From Olsenella uli DSM 7084 (GTDB taxonomy: Bacteria; Actinomycetota; Coriobacteriia; Coriobacteriales; Atopobiaceae): 64,000 nt of DNA. Under the pieces are notes generated by a model, which worked only from the letters and a program-made list of their open reading frames with translations, ran no database searches and was not told the origin of the DNA. Position numbers and translations under genes: made by a program. The stretch covers positions 791,186 to 855,185 of the forward strand of contig NC_014363.1 of NCBI RefSeq assembly GCF_000143845.1, written 5' to 3'. Positions 1 to 9,376 of this stretch are shown here, piece after piece. Position 1 is the first letter of the stretch. The number at the start of each line of letters is the position of its first letter.

Positions 1-2
1 TC

Positions 3-1499
3 AAGCTGACCAAGGTCGATGGTGACGACAACTCCATCCCGCTCAAGAATGCCGTGTTCACGGTGACCAGGCCCGACGGCACCACCTTCGAGCTCACCAC
101 GGGCGCCGACGGCACGGTGACCTCGGGCGTCCTTGTGCAGGGCACTTACAAGGTCAAGGAGAAGACCCCGCCTGACGGCTACGAGCTCAACGGCAACGAG
201 TACACGCTCGAGGTCACACCCACGGGCGGCGCGCTCAAGACTATCTGCGACAGGCCCATCAAGACCAGTGCCAGCGTCACGAAGAGGTGGGTCGGCCCCG
301 AGGGCGGCGAGGTGACCGCGCACCTGCTCGCCGACGGCGTCGACACCGGCAAGGAGCTCAAACTCAACGCCGGCAACAACTGGACCGGGTCCTTCGACAA
401 CCTGCGCAAGTACAAGGCCGGCACCGCCACCGAGATCGTCTACACCGTGAAGGAAGACCCGGTGGCGAACTACGATAGCGACGTCGTTGGCTCCATGTCC
501 TCCGGCTTCACCATCACCAACACCAACACCGAGACCGTGGAGGTCTCCGGCGCGAAGTCCTGGGACGACGATAACGACCGCGACGGCGTGCGCCCCGCGT
601 CCATCACGGTGAACCTGATGCGCGACGGCGCCAAGGCCGACTCCAAGACGGTGACGCCCGACCCCGCCGGCACGTGGGCCTATTCCTTCATGGGCCTTCC
701 CAAGTACGATCCCGCCGACGGCCACGAGTACGCCTACGCGGTGACCGAGGAGGCGGTCCCGAACTACGCCACCGAGGTGAACGACACCGACATCGTCAAC
801 TCCTACACGCCCGGCAAGACCTCGGTCACCGTCACCAAGGCATGGGCCGACGCGAACAACCGGGACGGGATCCGTCCCGCGAGCGTGAAGGCCCAGCTCT
901 ACGCGAACGGCAAGCCCCTGGGCGAGCCCGTGGAGCTCTCCGATGCCAACGGCTGGACCCACACCTGGACCGGCCTGTTCATGAAGGAAGCCGGCAAGGA
1001 CATCGCCTACGAGGTCAAGGAGGTCTCGGTCCCGAGGGGCTACGAGGCCTCGGTGGCCGGTGACGCCAAGGCGGGCTACACGCTCACCAACGCCCATGAG
1101 CCCGAGGCCGTGTCGATCCCCGTCGTCAAGAAGTGGGTCGGCGGCGAGGGCGGCGAGGTGACGATCCACCTGCTCGCCGACGGACATGATACGGGCAAGT
1201 CGCTGAAGCTCAACGCCGGCAACGGCTGGAAGGGCTCCTTCGACGGCCTTCCCGCCTTCGAGGGCGGCGAGCGGATCGCCTACACGGTCTCCGAGGACGC
1301 CGTGGAGGGCTACTCCTCCAAGATCGAGGGCGACGCCTCCAAGGGCTTCACCGTCACCAACGCCAGGGGCGACAAGCCCAAGGCCGCGACCAGGCTGCCC
1401 CAGACCGGCGACGCCGCCGACGCCTCCGCACTGGCCGCCCTCGCCGCCTCCGGCCTCGCCGTGGCCGCGGGCGCCCTCCTGCGCAGGCGCGAGGGGTAG
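3..1499 (+). CDS. CnaB-repeat LPXTG surface protein, 3' part
   Basis: This is the C-terminal part of a sortase-anchored surface protein. The frame is already open at the first full codon and has no ribosome binding site, so the 5' end lies outside the window. Five beta-sandwich modules follow each other: a SpaA/prealbumin-like one, then four CnaB-type modules. These begin with Lys-Xaa-Trp motifs (VTKRW, GAKSW, VTKAW, VKKW), carry a YTVKE-type Glu segment and end in TNT/TNA or VNSY. That is the Lys/Glu/Asn arrangement that forms intramolecular isopeptide bonds in this family. Modules 2 and 5 are close copies, as are modules 3 and 4. The C-terminus has LPQTG (codons 1395-1409), a hydrophobic segment and a basic RRREG tail, a standard sorting signal. 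The likely role is adhesion or pilus-type surface display; the ligand is unknown. Confidence 0.93.
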   Translation, partial: KLTKVDGDDNSIPLKNAVFTVTRPDGTTFELTTGADGTVTSGVLVQGTYKVKEKTPPDGYELNGNEYTLEVTPTGGALKTICDRPIKTSASVTKRWVGPEGGEVTAHLLADGVDTGKELKLNAGNNWTGSFDNLRKYKAGTATEIVYTVKEDPVANYDSDVVGSMSSGFTITNTNTETVEVSGAKSWDDDNDRDGVRPASITVNLMRDGAKADSKTVTPDPAGTWAYSFMGLPKYDPADGHEYAYAVTEEAVPNYATEVNDTDIVNSYTPGKTSVTVTKAWADANNRDGIRPASVKAQLYANGKPLGEPVELSDANGWTHTWTGLFMKEAGKDIAYEVKEVSVPRGYEASVAGDAKAGYTLTNAHEPEAVSIPVVKKWVGGEGGEVTIHLLADGHDTGKSLKLNAGNGWKGSFDGLPAFEGGERIAYTVSEDAVEGYSSKIEGDASKGFTVTNARGDKPKAATRLPQTGDAADASALAALAASGLAVAAGALLRRREG

Positions 1500-1532
1500 G
1501 TCCCCCGCCCCCACGCGCGGCAGGCCACCTGC

Positions 1533-1563
1533 CCGGGCGGCCCCATCGGGGCCGCCCGGCCCT
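1533..1563 (+). terminator. GC-rich hairpin after the adhesin gene
   Basis: A perfect 12-bp stem (1533-1544 with 1548-1559) has a 3-nt loop. It is followed by only a short CCCTTT run, so it is either a weak intrinsic terminator or a 3' stabilising hairpin. Confidence 0.65.
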
Positions 1564-1770
1564 TTGCGCATTGCCCACCCGCCATGCCCCATCCAGGGGA
1601 TATCGCGTAGTCCATCTGCCCTCAGGCGTCAAAACCGGTCTCAAACTTATGTTTATGCCCCTGCTGTCTGTCGTTATGAGGTAAGATGGTCCCTGTGATC
1701 GAGGGGTCACACTTGTAGCGCGCGAAAGCGCATTGTTTTCGCCCCTAGGGGCAAGAAAGAAAGGCACGAC

Positions 1771-1974
1771 ATGGCACAGGGTACTGTTAAGTGGTTCAAC
1801 CCGGACAAGGGCTACGGCTTCATCTCTCGTGAGGATGGCGACGATCTGTTCGTCCACTACTCTGAGATCCAGATGGATGGCTTCAAGACCCTGGACGAGG
1901 GCCAGGCCGTCGAGTTTGACATCACCACCGGTCAGAACGGCAAGCTGCAGGCTTCCAACGTCCGCAAGGCATAG
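1771..1974 (+). CDS. csp: Cold-shock protein (CspA family)
   Basis: This 67-residue single cold-shock domain is the normal family length. RNP1 reads KGYGFI and RNP2 reads LFVHY, the aromatic motifs that stack on single-stranded nucleic acid. It probably acts in the cytoplasm as an RNA chaperone and transcription antiterminator. The start is supported by an AAGAAAGAAAGG purine run 8 bases upstream. The gene is monocistronic: a GC-rich hairpin precedes it and a strong terminator follows. The roughly 80-base untranslated leader includes a small GCGC...GCGC hairpin near 1718-1732, as is usual for csp mRNAs, but I cannot show that it is thermosensitive. Confidence 0.95.
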   Translation: MAQGTVKWFNPDKGYGFISREDGDDLFVHYSEIQMDGFKTLDEGQAVEFDITTGQNGKLQASNVRKA

Positions 1975-2007
1975 GCAAGGCCAAGCCCTATTCCATAGAG
2001 CTGGCGG

Positions 2008-2035
2008 GAGAGTCGCTTCGGCGGCTCTCTTTTTC
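2008..2035 (+). terminator. Intrinsic terminator of csp
   Basis: A 9-bp stem (2008-2016 with 2021-2029, one G-U pair) closes a UUCG tetraloop and is followed directly by a run of six T. This is a textbook Rho-independent terminator. Confidence 0.92.
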
Positions 2036-2131
2036 TTTCCTATCTGCGGCGGGCAGGCCCCACCAAGGTGTCAGGGCGTGTACCATGACGTGGTCAACGA
2101 GATGCGCCGCAGGGCGCGGAAGGGGTGCCGC

Positions 2132-3565
2132 ATGACCGACGAAGAACTCAAGGTCCGCGTCGATGCCTACGTGAACGAGGTGTGGGAGAGTGTCGTCGAG
2201 GACATTCGCTCTCTCGTGAGGATCCGTTCCGTGGAGGATCTGGATGCGGCGCAGGAGGGAAGGCCCTATGGCCCGGCATGCCTCGAGGCGTTGGAACGGG
2301 GCCTTGAGATCGCCTCTCGCCTGGGCCTTGACGCCCACAACTGCGACGGGCACATCGGCTATGCCGACCTTGCCGGCTCCTCCGAGCGCTACCTTGCCAC
2401 CATCGCGCATACCGACGTGGTGCCCGAGGGGCTTGGCTGGAGCGTTGACCCCTACGACGTGACCCGTCGCGAGGGCTATCTGCTGGGTCGTGGCGTCCTG
2501 GACGACAAGGGTCCCTTCGTCCTGTCGCTCTATGCCGCCCACTTCCTCAAGCGCCTGGTCGACGAGACGGGAGAGAGGCTCCCGTACACCCTCCGTTGCA
2601 TCGTGGGCAACGAGGAGGAGACGAACATGGGCGACCTTGACTGGTACCTCGAGAACTACCCCGAGCCCGAGTTCGCCTTCACGCCCGATGCGGACTTCCC
2701 GCTCATCTGTGGCGAGAAGGGCGTCTTCCATGGGCGCTTCGGCATGGTGGGGAGCTCGGGCGGTGCGGGTGAGAGCCGTATAGTCGAGATGGACGGTGGC
2801 ACCGTGGCCAACGCCATCCCCGGCCTCGCCACGGCCGTCGTGCGCGCCGATGCCTCCAGCCTGCCCGCGCGCGCCAACATCGACGTCGAGCCGGCGGGAG
2901 ACGGCCTGGCACGGGTGCGTGCCCACGGCAGGGGAGGCCACGCCTCGCTTCCCGAGGGAACGCTCAACGCCATCGGCCTGCTTGCCGACTACCTCATGGA
3001 TCACGGCATCTGCTCAAAGGACGAGCGGCGCTTCCTGGTCCTCGAGCACGCCCTGTGCTCCTGCGGCCACGATGGGGCCGCCCTGGGCATCAAGGCATCC
3101 GACGAGCGCTTCGGCCCCCTCACCGTCATCGGTGGCACCGTCCGCATGGTGAACGGGCACCTGGTCCAGACTTGTGACGCGCGCTATCCCTCATCCACCG
3201 ACGACGAGAGGATCGCTCGCACGCTCACCTCGTTCGCGGAGGGTCACGGCTGCACGTTCGACGTCGATGCGGTGAAGGTCCCGTTCTACGTCGAGCCTGA
3301 CTCTCCCGAGATCAGGACCCTGCTTGACACCTACGACGAGTACACGGGCAGGCGCTCCGAGGCCTTCGTGATCGGCGGCGGTACCTACGCACGCAAGTTC
3401 AGGCGCGCATGCGCCTTCGGTCCGCACGAGCCCGACGAGGACGTGCCGAGCTGGGTCGGCCCGGAACACGGTGCGGACGAGGGGATAAGCGAGGCGAGTC
3501 TCCGCCGTGCGCTGAAGGTGTACATCGTCTCGATCTGGCGCCTGATGCAGCTGTCGTACCAGTAG
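2132..3565 (+). CDS. M20 family metallo-dipeptidase (PepV-like), copy 1
   Basis: A 477-residue cytoplasmic zinc peptidase of the M20/PepV type, which cleaves dipeptides and some N-terminal residues. The metal-site motifs are in order: AHTDVVPEG (His93, Asp95), GRGVLDDKGP (Asp124), GNEEET with the catalytic and ligand Glu pair (about 161-162), PDADFP (about 185-189), and a C-terminal PEHGADE His. The insert between them is the dimerisation/lid domain. The ATG at 2132 was chosen because GGAAGGGG lies just upstream and the N-terminus then aligns residue for residue with the paralogue at 4487. An in-frame ATG at 2102 would add ten arginine-rich residues. The substrate is not predictable. It is nearest in sequence to its own neighbour, so the pair looks like a local duplication. 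Confidence 0.92.
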   Translation: MTDEELKVRVDAYVNEVWESVVEDIRSLVRIRSVEDLDAAQEGRPYGPACLEALERGLEIASRLGLDAHNCDGHIGYADLAGSSERYLATIAHTDVVPEGLGWSVDPYDVTRREGYLLGRGVLDDKGPFVLSLYAAHFLKRLVDETGERLPYTLRCIVGNEEETNMGDLDWYLENYPEPEFAFTPDADFPLICGEKGVFHGRFGMVGSSGGAGESRIVEMDGGTVANAIPGLATAVVRADASSLPARANIDVEPAGDGLARVRAHGRGGHASLPEGTLNAIGLLADYLMDHGICSKDERRFLVLEHALCSCGHDGAALGIKASDERFGPLTVIGGTVRMVNGHLVQTCDARYPSSTDDERIARTLTSFAEGHGCTFDVDAVKVPFYVEPDSPEIRTLLDTYDEYTGRRSEAFVIGGGTYARKFRRACAFGPHEPDEDVPSWVGPEHGADEGISEASLRRALKVYIVSIWRLMQLSYQ

Positions 3566-3581
3566 GCCTCACGCCCGAGCC

Positions 3582-4274
3582 TCAGGCCCGAGGCCCGGGC
3601 GCGGCACCGGGGCCTATGTCTCGCCAGTCGTCCAGCCACAAGTCTGCGGCAGACCTGACCTCATCGACTCGCTGTACCGGGTCGAAGGACCTCACGCCGC
3701 AGGTGAGCATGCCCACCGATGAGGCGGAGTGCAGCCCCGTGGCGATGTCCTCGAACACGATGCAGTCGGTGGGCTCGACGCCCAGTCGACGTGCGGTCTC
3801 CAGGTAGATGTCGGGATGGTCCTTGGGACGTGCGACCTCGCCGCCGTACACGCATACCTCGAAGAGCGCCTCGACGTCCACGTGACGCAGGGACTTGAGG
3901 ACATCCCTGTCGTTGACGGTCGCAAGTGCGACGCGCACGCCCCTCTCGGTTAGGGCATGTACGTAGAGCTGCACTCCCGGACGTAGCGTGGCGTGACTCT
4001 CGAAGAGGGCTCGGCCCATGCGCTTCCACTCTTCGCAGACCTCCGCCACGGACTCCCTGAGACCGAAGGTCTCGATGGTGTAGCGTGCACCCGCATCGAA
4101 GCCGAGCGAGGAGAGCATGCGGGGGTACTCGTCGGTGTAGGGGAGGCCCCGCGAACTTAGGAAGGCCCGGTCGACCTCGTGCCAGATCGTGGCGGTATCC
4201 GATATGGTTCCATCGAAGTCGAAGATGGCGGCCTTGAACCGCGGCGGCCAGAGCGCGTGGGGGGTCTGCTGCAC
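3582..4274 (-). CDS. HAD superfamily phosphatase (beta-PGM/phosphatase-like)
   Basis: A haloacid-dehalogenase hydrolase of about 230 residues. Motif I DFDGT carries the nucleophile Asp and the acid/base Asp is replaced in position by Thr-Ile (DFDGTISD). Motif II is LATVND, motif III is the Lys of ARPKDHPD, and motif IV is VFEDIATG. The helical cap lies between motifs I and II, as in the beta-phosphoglucomutase/phosphatase subgroup. The start is set at the GTG at 4274 because AAGGAAGGG lies 6 bases upstream; an in-frame ATG at 4310 lacks such a site. It sits between two M20 dipeptidase copies on the opposite strand and shares no promoter with them. The substrate is a small phosphorylated metabolite of unknown identity. 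Confidence 0.85.
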   Translation of the reverse strand: MQQTPHALWPPRFKAAIFDFDGTISDTATIWHEVDRAFLSSRGLPYTDEYPRMLSSLGFDAGARYTIETFGLRESVAEVCEEWKRMGRALFESHATLRPGVQLYVHALTERGVRVALATVNDRDVLKSLRHVDVEALFEVCVYGGEVARPKDHPDIYLETARRLGVEPTDCIVFEDIATGLHSASSVGMLTCGVRSFDPVQRVDEVRSAADLWLDDWRDIGPGAAPGPRA

Positions 4275-4486
4275 CTGCGTCCCTTCCTTGGGGTGGGGGC
4301 GCATGATCATAGCACGTCCATGCGTGGGGCCCTGCCGTGGACGTCAGCTGTGCACAGCGTCTGCGCCCATCGCCTGCGGCTGACATGCTGCCGCAGGCGG
4401 AGCCCCGTCCCCGAAATGTTTCGTGAGCGTTACACTGTTCTCGCTATTCGAAAAAGCATCCCTTCTATGCGAAAGGAATCCGTCAC

Positions 4487-5899
4487 ATGGCAGATGAGGA
4501 ACTGAAGAGACAGGCGCATGACTTCGTCGAGGCCAACTGGGAAGACATCGTGAAGGACATCGAGGATCTCGTCGCCGTCCGCTCGGTCGAGGACATGGAG
4601 CACGCGACCGAGGGCATGCCCTATGGCCCTGCCCCATACGAGGCCCTGCGCAGGGGCGTCGAGATCGCCTCGCGCCTGGGACTTGACGCCCACAACTGCG
4701 ACGGGCACATCGGCTATGCCGATCTCGTCGGCAGGTCCGAGAGGCAGATCGCGATGATCGCCCACACGGATATCGTCCCCGAGGGCACGGGCTGGCACTT
4801 CGACCCGTTCAAGGTGACCCGCAAGGACGGCTACCTGATCGGCCGTGGCGTCCTGGACGACAAGGGCCCCTTCGTCCTCGAGCTCTATACGGCGAAGTTC
4901 TTTGCCGAGCAGGTTGCCCGCACGGGGGAGCGGCTGCCGTACACCCTCCGCTGCATCATCGGCAACAACGAGGAGACCGACATGCGCGATGTCGAGTGGT
5001 ACCTCGAGCGCTACGAGCAGCCGGAGTTCCTGTTCTCGCCCGACGCCGACTTCCCGCTCATCTGTGGGGAGAAGGGTGGCTTCTCGGCCACCATCCGCTC
5101 CGGCAAGGTGTCTGACGTGATCGTCGACTTCGATGGCGGTACCGTGGGCAACGCCGTTGCCGGAGAGGCCACGGCGACCGTCAGGGGTGACGCGCGGCTC
5201 CTCGCGGGGACCGACCGCATCGACGTCGAGGATGCCGGGGAGGGCCTTGTGAGGCTCACGGCCCATGGCATCGGGGCGCACGCCTCGACGCCCGAGGGAT
5301 CCGTCAACGCCATCGGCCTTCTGGTGGACTATCTCCTGGCGAACGGCCTCTACTCCGACGCCGAGAAGCCCTTCCTCGACATGGAGGGCCTCGTGTTTGG
5401 CTCCACGGACGGCTCGACGCTGGGCATCGCCGCCACCGATGACCTCTTCGACCCGTTGACCTGCATCGGTGGCACCATTCGTACCAGGGACGGAGTCTTC
5501 GAGCAGACCATCGACTCGCGCTACCCGACGTCGATCACCGGTGAGGAGATCGCCCGGCGCGTGGGCGCCCTCTGCGAGGCGCATGGCTGCACGCTGACGG
5601 TCGACCTCGACATGGTGCCCTTCTCCACCGACCCCGATTCCGAGGGCGTCCAGGCGCTGGTGGGCACCTACAACGAGTACACGGGTCGCAATGACCGGCC
5701 GTTCACCATCGGCGGCGGCACCTACGCCCGCCACTTCAAGGCCGGCGGCGCGTTCGGCCCCAACGACCCCAGCTTCCCGATGCCCGAATGGGTCGGTGCC
5801 GAGCACTCTGCGGACGAGGGCTTCTCCGAGGAGCAGTTCAAGCGGGCCCTGGAGATCTACATCGTCTCCGTCGCCCGCCTCATGAGGCTCTCGTTCTAA
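4487..5899 (+). CDS. M20 family metallo-dipeptidase (PepV-like), copy 2
   Basis: A 470-residue paralogue of the gene at 2132 with the same spacing of metal-site motifs: AHTDIVPEG (His93), GRGVLDDKGP (Asp124), GNNEETD with the catalytic Glu pair, PDADFP, and the C-terminal AEHSADE His. It should act as a cytoplasmic zinc dipeptidase that feeds imported peptides into amino-acid pools. AAAGGAA lies 8-9 bases before the ATG. The gene is monocistronic and closed by a strong hairpin. The two copies are colinear throughout but clearly diverged, notably around residues 200-230 after GEKG, so the duplication is old and both copies look functional. Confidence 0.93.
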   Translation: MADEELKRQAHDFVEANWEDIVKDIEDLVAVRSVEDMEHATEGMPYGPAPYEALRRGVEIASRLGLDAHNCDGHIGYADLVGRSERQIAMIAHTDIVPEGTGWHFDPFKVTRKDGYLIGRGVLDDKGPFVLELYTAKFFAEQVARTGERLPYTLRCIIGNNEETDMRDVEWYLERYEQPEFLFSPDADFPLICGEKGGFSATIRSGKVSDVIVDFDGGTVGNAVAGEATATVRGDARLLAGTDRIDVEDAGEGLVRLTAHGIGAHASTPEGSVNAIGLLVDYLLANGLYSDAEKPFLDMEGLVFGSTDGSTLGIAATDDLFDPLTCIGGTIRTRDGVFEQTIDSRYPTSITGEEIARRVGALCEAHGCTLTVDLDMVPFSTDPDSEGVQALVGTYNEYTGRNDRPFTIGGGTYARHFKAGGAFGPNDPSFPMPEWVGAEHSADEGFSEEQFKRALEIYIVSVARLMRLSF

Positions 5900-5913
5900 G
5901 CCGTCACGCTGTG

Positions 5914-5956
5914 CCCCGGTTCTCGTCCCGCCCGAGAACCGGGGTCACGTCCTTTT
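5914..5956 (+). terminator. Terminator after dipeptidase copy 2
   Basis: A perfect 12-bp stem (5914-5925 with 5933-5944) has a 7-nt loop. A TTTT run follows after a short TCACGTCC spacer. It lies between convergent genes and could also serve the gene ending at 6045. Confidence 0.78.
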
Positions 5957-6044
5957 GGGTTGCCAGCTCCTTGTCGAGCGCCGCCGCATTCTCGGGGGCA
6001 TCTGACAGGGACCCATTGTATGCGGGCGTGGCGATCCGTCGGGC

Positions 6045-8696
6045 CTAGCGGTCCGGCTCACCCTCTATCGAGCGGATGACGTTCATGATCACGTCATCTC
6101 CCGTGAAGGCCCCCAAAAGGCCGATGAAGTTCCGAGCCACGGGGAAGATCTCCGCATCGAGCGAGGCTCGTGCGCAGTCGTAGACGATTCCCGCCGTCTC
6201 GTCCGTCGGCGCGACGGGTATGTCGTGTGCCCTGAGGACCTCGACGATCTGCGTCCCGCTCAGCCCGTGCCGAAGGCTTCCCGGGTTCCGCATGGAAAGC
6301 ACGGCCATCTCCATCGAGACCGTCGGAGCCATGGACGGCATGAAGCGCAGGGCGCAGACATAGCACGCCTCGGCGGCCAGGAGGTTTCCCGCCTGCCACT
6401 GGAACGACGCCATACGGTAGTAGGCCAGGCCGAGCCCCTCGGGGTCGTGCGCGATGGAGAGGAGCTCCCTCAGCTCCTCGATGGCCTCGTCGGCCCTTCC
6501 GAGCTCCTCCAGGCACTTGACAAGGTGGAGGCGGGCACGGGCGCCCATAGGGGCAAGCTCGACGATGCGCCGTGCGCCTGCAAGCGCCTCCTCCTTACGG
6601 CCCTGGGACAGCTGTGCGAGCGAGAGCAGGAGGTGTGCCTCGAAGTAGGCGTTGGGCACCAGCATGAGGACCGTGTCGCCCCCGAACACGCGGTTGTGGA
6701 GCGCACGGTCGACGTAGCTCGAGAAGTAGCGCCACTCAGTCGTGGGCGTGTCACGATACAGGCCGGCGCGGTCGATGGGCCCGAGCGCCCGCGAGAGAAG
6801 CTCGGACGCTGCGGGAAGGTCCTTCTCGGCCAGGAGCCCCTTGGCCCTCGCCACGGCGCGGGAGAGCGCGTCGCCCGCCACGAAGTCCTCTCCGACGGAG
6901 GGCGCGTCGGAACCGATCGTACCCTCGACCAGGTGGCGGACGGTACGCACCGCGGCGTCACGCACGCTGGGGTCGGGGTCGTCGCCGGCCACGTCCATGA
7001 TCATGCGGACGTTCCTCTGGGTGGCGTCGGGCTCTGCGGCCGAGACGAGCCTGCCCATGATGCTTGCGGCGACGAGGCTGCGCTGGTCGCCCTCCTCGAT
7101 CGCGAGGCCGCTCACGTGGTCGGTGCCCAGCGCGCGGGCTATGTCTCCCGTCAAGCGCCGGTTGGAGAGCGAGACGCTCTCGTAGCGACGAGGTGGGCAG
7201 AAGCGCGGCTCGGACAGGGAGACGCTCTGTTCCACGGGACGCAGGATGTCGTTTTCGAGACGGATGTTGGGCACGAAGGGGCGCCAGGTGCGCGCAAGGT
7301 CGTCCACGTGCGCCATGTCGAGGCGGGAGAAGCGCCAGCGGTCGAAGTCCACCGTGAAGTAGCACCAGCGCCGCCGGGCGGTCTCGAGGGTGCCCACAAC
7401 CCAGACGTGCTTGACCTTGGTCGATGCGCGGAAGGCGAAGGCCGCCAGGAGCAGCGCGACCCTCCGGGCGTAGGCGGATGCCGCCTTGCGGCGCATCTCG
7501 CGCGAGCTGGAGACGATTCCCAGGCCCGGCACGAACATGGATGCGGGGAAGGCGTCCTCGGGCGTGAGGCTCAGCTCGAACGACACGTTGCCATCGGCTA
7601 CGTTCGTGCGGAAGCTTGCGTTCAGGCGGTAGGGAAGCTGGGCCGATTCCATGGCCGTGGAGATGGCGTTGCGTACGGCCCATTCGCCGTCGGAAGGTTC
7701 GGAGTCCCCGTGCGTGATGGGCTCGTCGATGTTGGGCGACTGTGCACAGACGGACTGCAACAGGCTCTGGTTCAGCTTGTAGGCGTCGGCCTCGGTCACG
7801 GTCGAGGGGTCGTCGAAGTAGGTGGTGGCGTAGCGCAGGGCGTTGAGGGCCGCCTCGAGCGCAATGACGCGGACCTTGGCGAGGTAGGGCAGGCGGGGAC
7901 TCGCCACGCGCAGGTAGAGCATGTGGGACGTGCGGGGGCGTACGATTCGCATGCGCGGCAGCTCGACGTCCTTGGCGAAGAGCCCCGCCTCCTCGAGCTG
8001 ACGTGCGGCATAGAGCTCGAGCTCGGAGGGGGCGACGAGGGCCTCGGCAAGAGGGTTCGCGTCAGATTGGGGCGTGGCGTCGGCCTCGCGCCTGGTGCCG
8101 TCCTCAGCCTCGGACGTCATGCCATTCTCGGACGTCGCGTTGGCCATCGCCTGGCGCGTGCGGATGTCACCCACGAAGAGCTTGAGCTCGGCCAGGGGGT
8201 CGTCCGTCGCACAGATGTGCTCGGCCAGTGCCTCGAAGTCGAGTCGTGACCTTGCGGGCTGGGGCTTTACGGGGGCGCTGGGCTGCCGCGCCCGATGCCC
8301 TTCTGCTGGGGAGGACTCTCCTGCGGTGGCGGCAGCCATGGCGGGAGCAGCCGTCTCGACTGTGGCGGAAGCCCTGGGGGAGGTCGTTGCGTCGTCCATG
8401 GGAGGGGTGGACATGGGGCCAGCGACTGTGGAGGGGGCGACAGACCCGTGCGCGGGTTCCCCTCGCCCCACGCCGCCGCACTCCCGGCGTAGCGTTCGGG
8501 CGAAGAGCGCCGTGGCGACAAGGACCCCCGTCGCCACAAGGGCGACGATCGACCAGGGTCCGCCTCCCTCCTCGACTGCGGATAGGAGGGACGTGGTGGT
8601 TGCAAGCAGAAGGGTCGCCTCGGCGAAAAGGATGACGAGGCCCTGTATCGTGGCCGTTGTCGTGCCTCGATGGTCTTTTGGGTGCTTCCTGCGCAT
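6045..8696 (-). CDS. Membrane-anchored TPR protein
   Basis: An 883-residue protein with two hydrophobic segments close to the N-terminus (about residues 18-38 and 48-66). An Ala/Pro/Ser-rich linker follows, then a large unrecognised soluble region of about 500 residues, and a C-terminal tetratricopeptide region (about 690-810, with LAQLSQGRKEEAL and LEELGRADEAIEEL helices). TPRs usually bind partner proteins. With only two membrane helices most of the mass should be cytoplasmic. The start at 8696 (MRRKHPKD) has GGGAG just upstream and lies at the first membrane segment; an upstream extension to 9014 has low-complexity, non-conserved character. A TATATA box on this strand at 8732-8737 could be its -10 element. 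I do not recognise the central domain. Confidence 0.75.
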   Translation of the reverse strand: MRRKHPKDHRGTTTATIQGLVILFAEATLLLATTTSLLSAVEEGGGPWSIVALVATGVLVATALFARTLRRECGGVGRGEPAHGSVAPSTVAGPMSTPPMDDATTSPRASATVETAAPAMAAATAGESSPAEGHRARQPSAPVKPQPARSRLDFEALAEHICATDDPLAELKLFVGDIRTRQAMANATSENGMTSEAEDGTRREADATPQSDANPLAEALVAPSELELYAARQLEEAGLFAKDVELPRMRIVRPRTSHMLYLRVASPRLPYLAKVRVIALEAALNALRYATTYFDDPSTVTEADAYKLNQSLLQSVCAQSPNIDEPITHGDSEPSDGEWAVRNAISTAMESAQLPYRLNASFRTNVADGNVSFELSLTPEDAFPASMFVPGLGIVSSSREMRRKAASAYARRVALLLAAFAFRASTKVKHVWVVGTLETARRRWCYFTVDFDRWRFSRLDMAHVDDLARTWRPFVPNIRLENDILRPVEQSVSLSEPRFCPPRRYESVSLSNRRLTGDIARALGTDHVSGLAIEEGDQRSLVAASIMGRLVSAAEPDATQRNVRMIMDVAGDDPDPSVRDAAVRTVRHLVEGTIGSDAPSVGEDFVAGDALSRAVARAKGLLAEKDLPAASELLSRALGPIDRAGLYRDTPTTEWRYFSSYVDRALHNRVFGGDTVLMLVPNAYFEAHLLLSLAQLSQGRKEEALAGARRIVELAPMGARARLHLVKCLEELGRADEAIEELRELLSIAHDPEGLGLAYYRMASFQWQAGNLLAAEACYVCALRFMPSMAPTVSMEMAVLSMRNPGSLRHGLSGTQIVEVLRAHDIPVAPTDETAGIVYDCARASLDAEIFPVARNFIGLLGAFTGDDVIMNVIRSIEGEPDR

Positions 8697-9145
8697 GAGA
8701 CTCCCGTGAAAAAGCCGACTGGTTGTCTGTGTATATACCCAAACGGGCTTGCGAGCGGAGTCCACCCGGATGTCCGACGCGGGTCGGGGGCGTGAGCCGG
8801 GCGCGTTGGTTGGGGGTCTGGGATCGCCAGATGGGAGCCATGAGGCTGCCACGGGTGCTACCAGGCGCATGTTTTCATTCGTCCGTTCGCCGACGAAATC
8901 AAACCGCTCGCACGTAGAGTCTGATTTCTTGTTGTCGGAATATGCCTCCGCATAGAATGCCACTTTCATACGTGCACATGGCAAGAAGGGAACAAGCCAT
9001 TCGGCAGGGCTCATAAACGACGATTAACTGCGGCGACTGCGAGGGCGAAAGCTCGCCCCAGAGCTTGAAACGCGTCGCGCCCGGCGTTACAACATGCTTG
9101 AGCGAGGTGTCGACGTGCAAGGCGGACCCCTGGTTGGAGGCTGGC
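8697..9145. other. Gene-free stretch of about 450 bases
   Basis: This is the divergent intergenic region between the TPR gene (minus) and the small membrane protein gene (plus). It is less GC-rich than its surroundings around 8880-9020. The minus-strand TATATA at 8732-8737 is a plausible -10 element. I see no RNA gene, no repeat and no convincing coding frame. Confidence 0.5.
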
Positions 9146-9328
9146 ATGAGTTCCTTCTCGGTTCCAATGGTACAGTTCATCGCCCTGACGCTGCTCTGGT
9201 ATGTTGCGGCGCTTGCTGCCCTCATGGTCGTTGCGGGTCTGTTGCGGCTTGCCGTGCGGAAGTTCCTGGGATCGCAGGAACCGGAGCCCAATGCCACGAC
9301 CTATCCCACGGAGGTCCCTTGGGTCTAG
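9146..9328 (+). CDS. Small single-pass membrane protein
   Basis: A 60-codon gene. An 8-residue N-terminus is followed by one long hydrophobic helix (about residues 9-35) containing LLWYVAALAALMVV, then a basic LAVRKF stop-transfer segment and a short acidic/Thr-rich tail. GGAGG lies 5 bases before the ATG, the main reason to believe it is translated. It stands alone, and the repeat array follows its stop codon directly. I do not recognise a family. Confidence 0.6.
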   Translation: MSSFSVPMVQFIALTLLWYVAALAALMVVAGLLRLAVRKFLGSQEPEPNATTYPTEVPWV

Positions 9329-9376
9329 CCGCGCACGCGGCAGGCGAGCCCTCGCGGGTGTCTCCGGAGTGCTTTT

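Noticed and set aside
6225-8249. Long plus-strand open frame antisense to the TPR gene
   Set aside because: Composition (Gly, Arg, His, Val-rich) and lack of any motif mark it as an antisense shadow.
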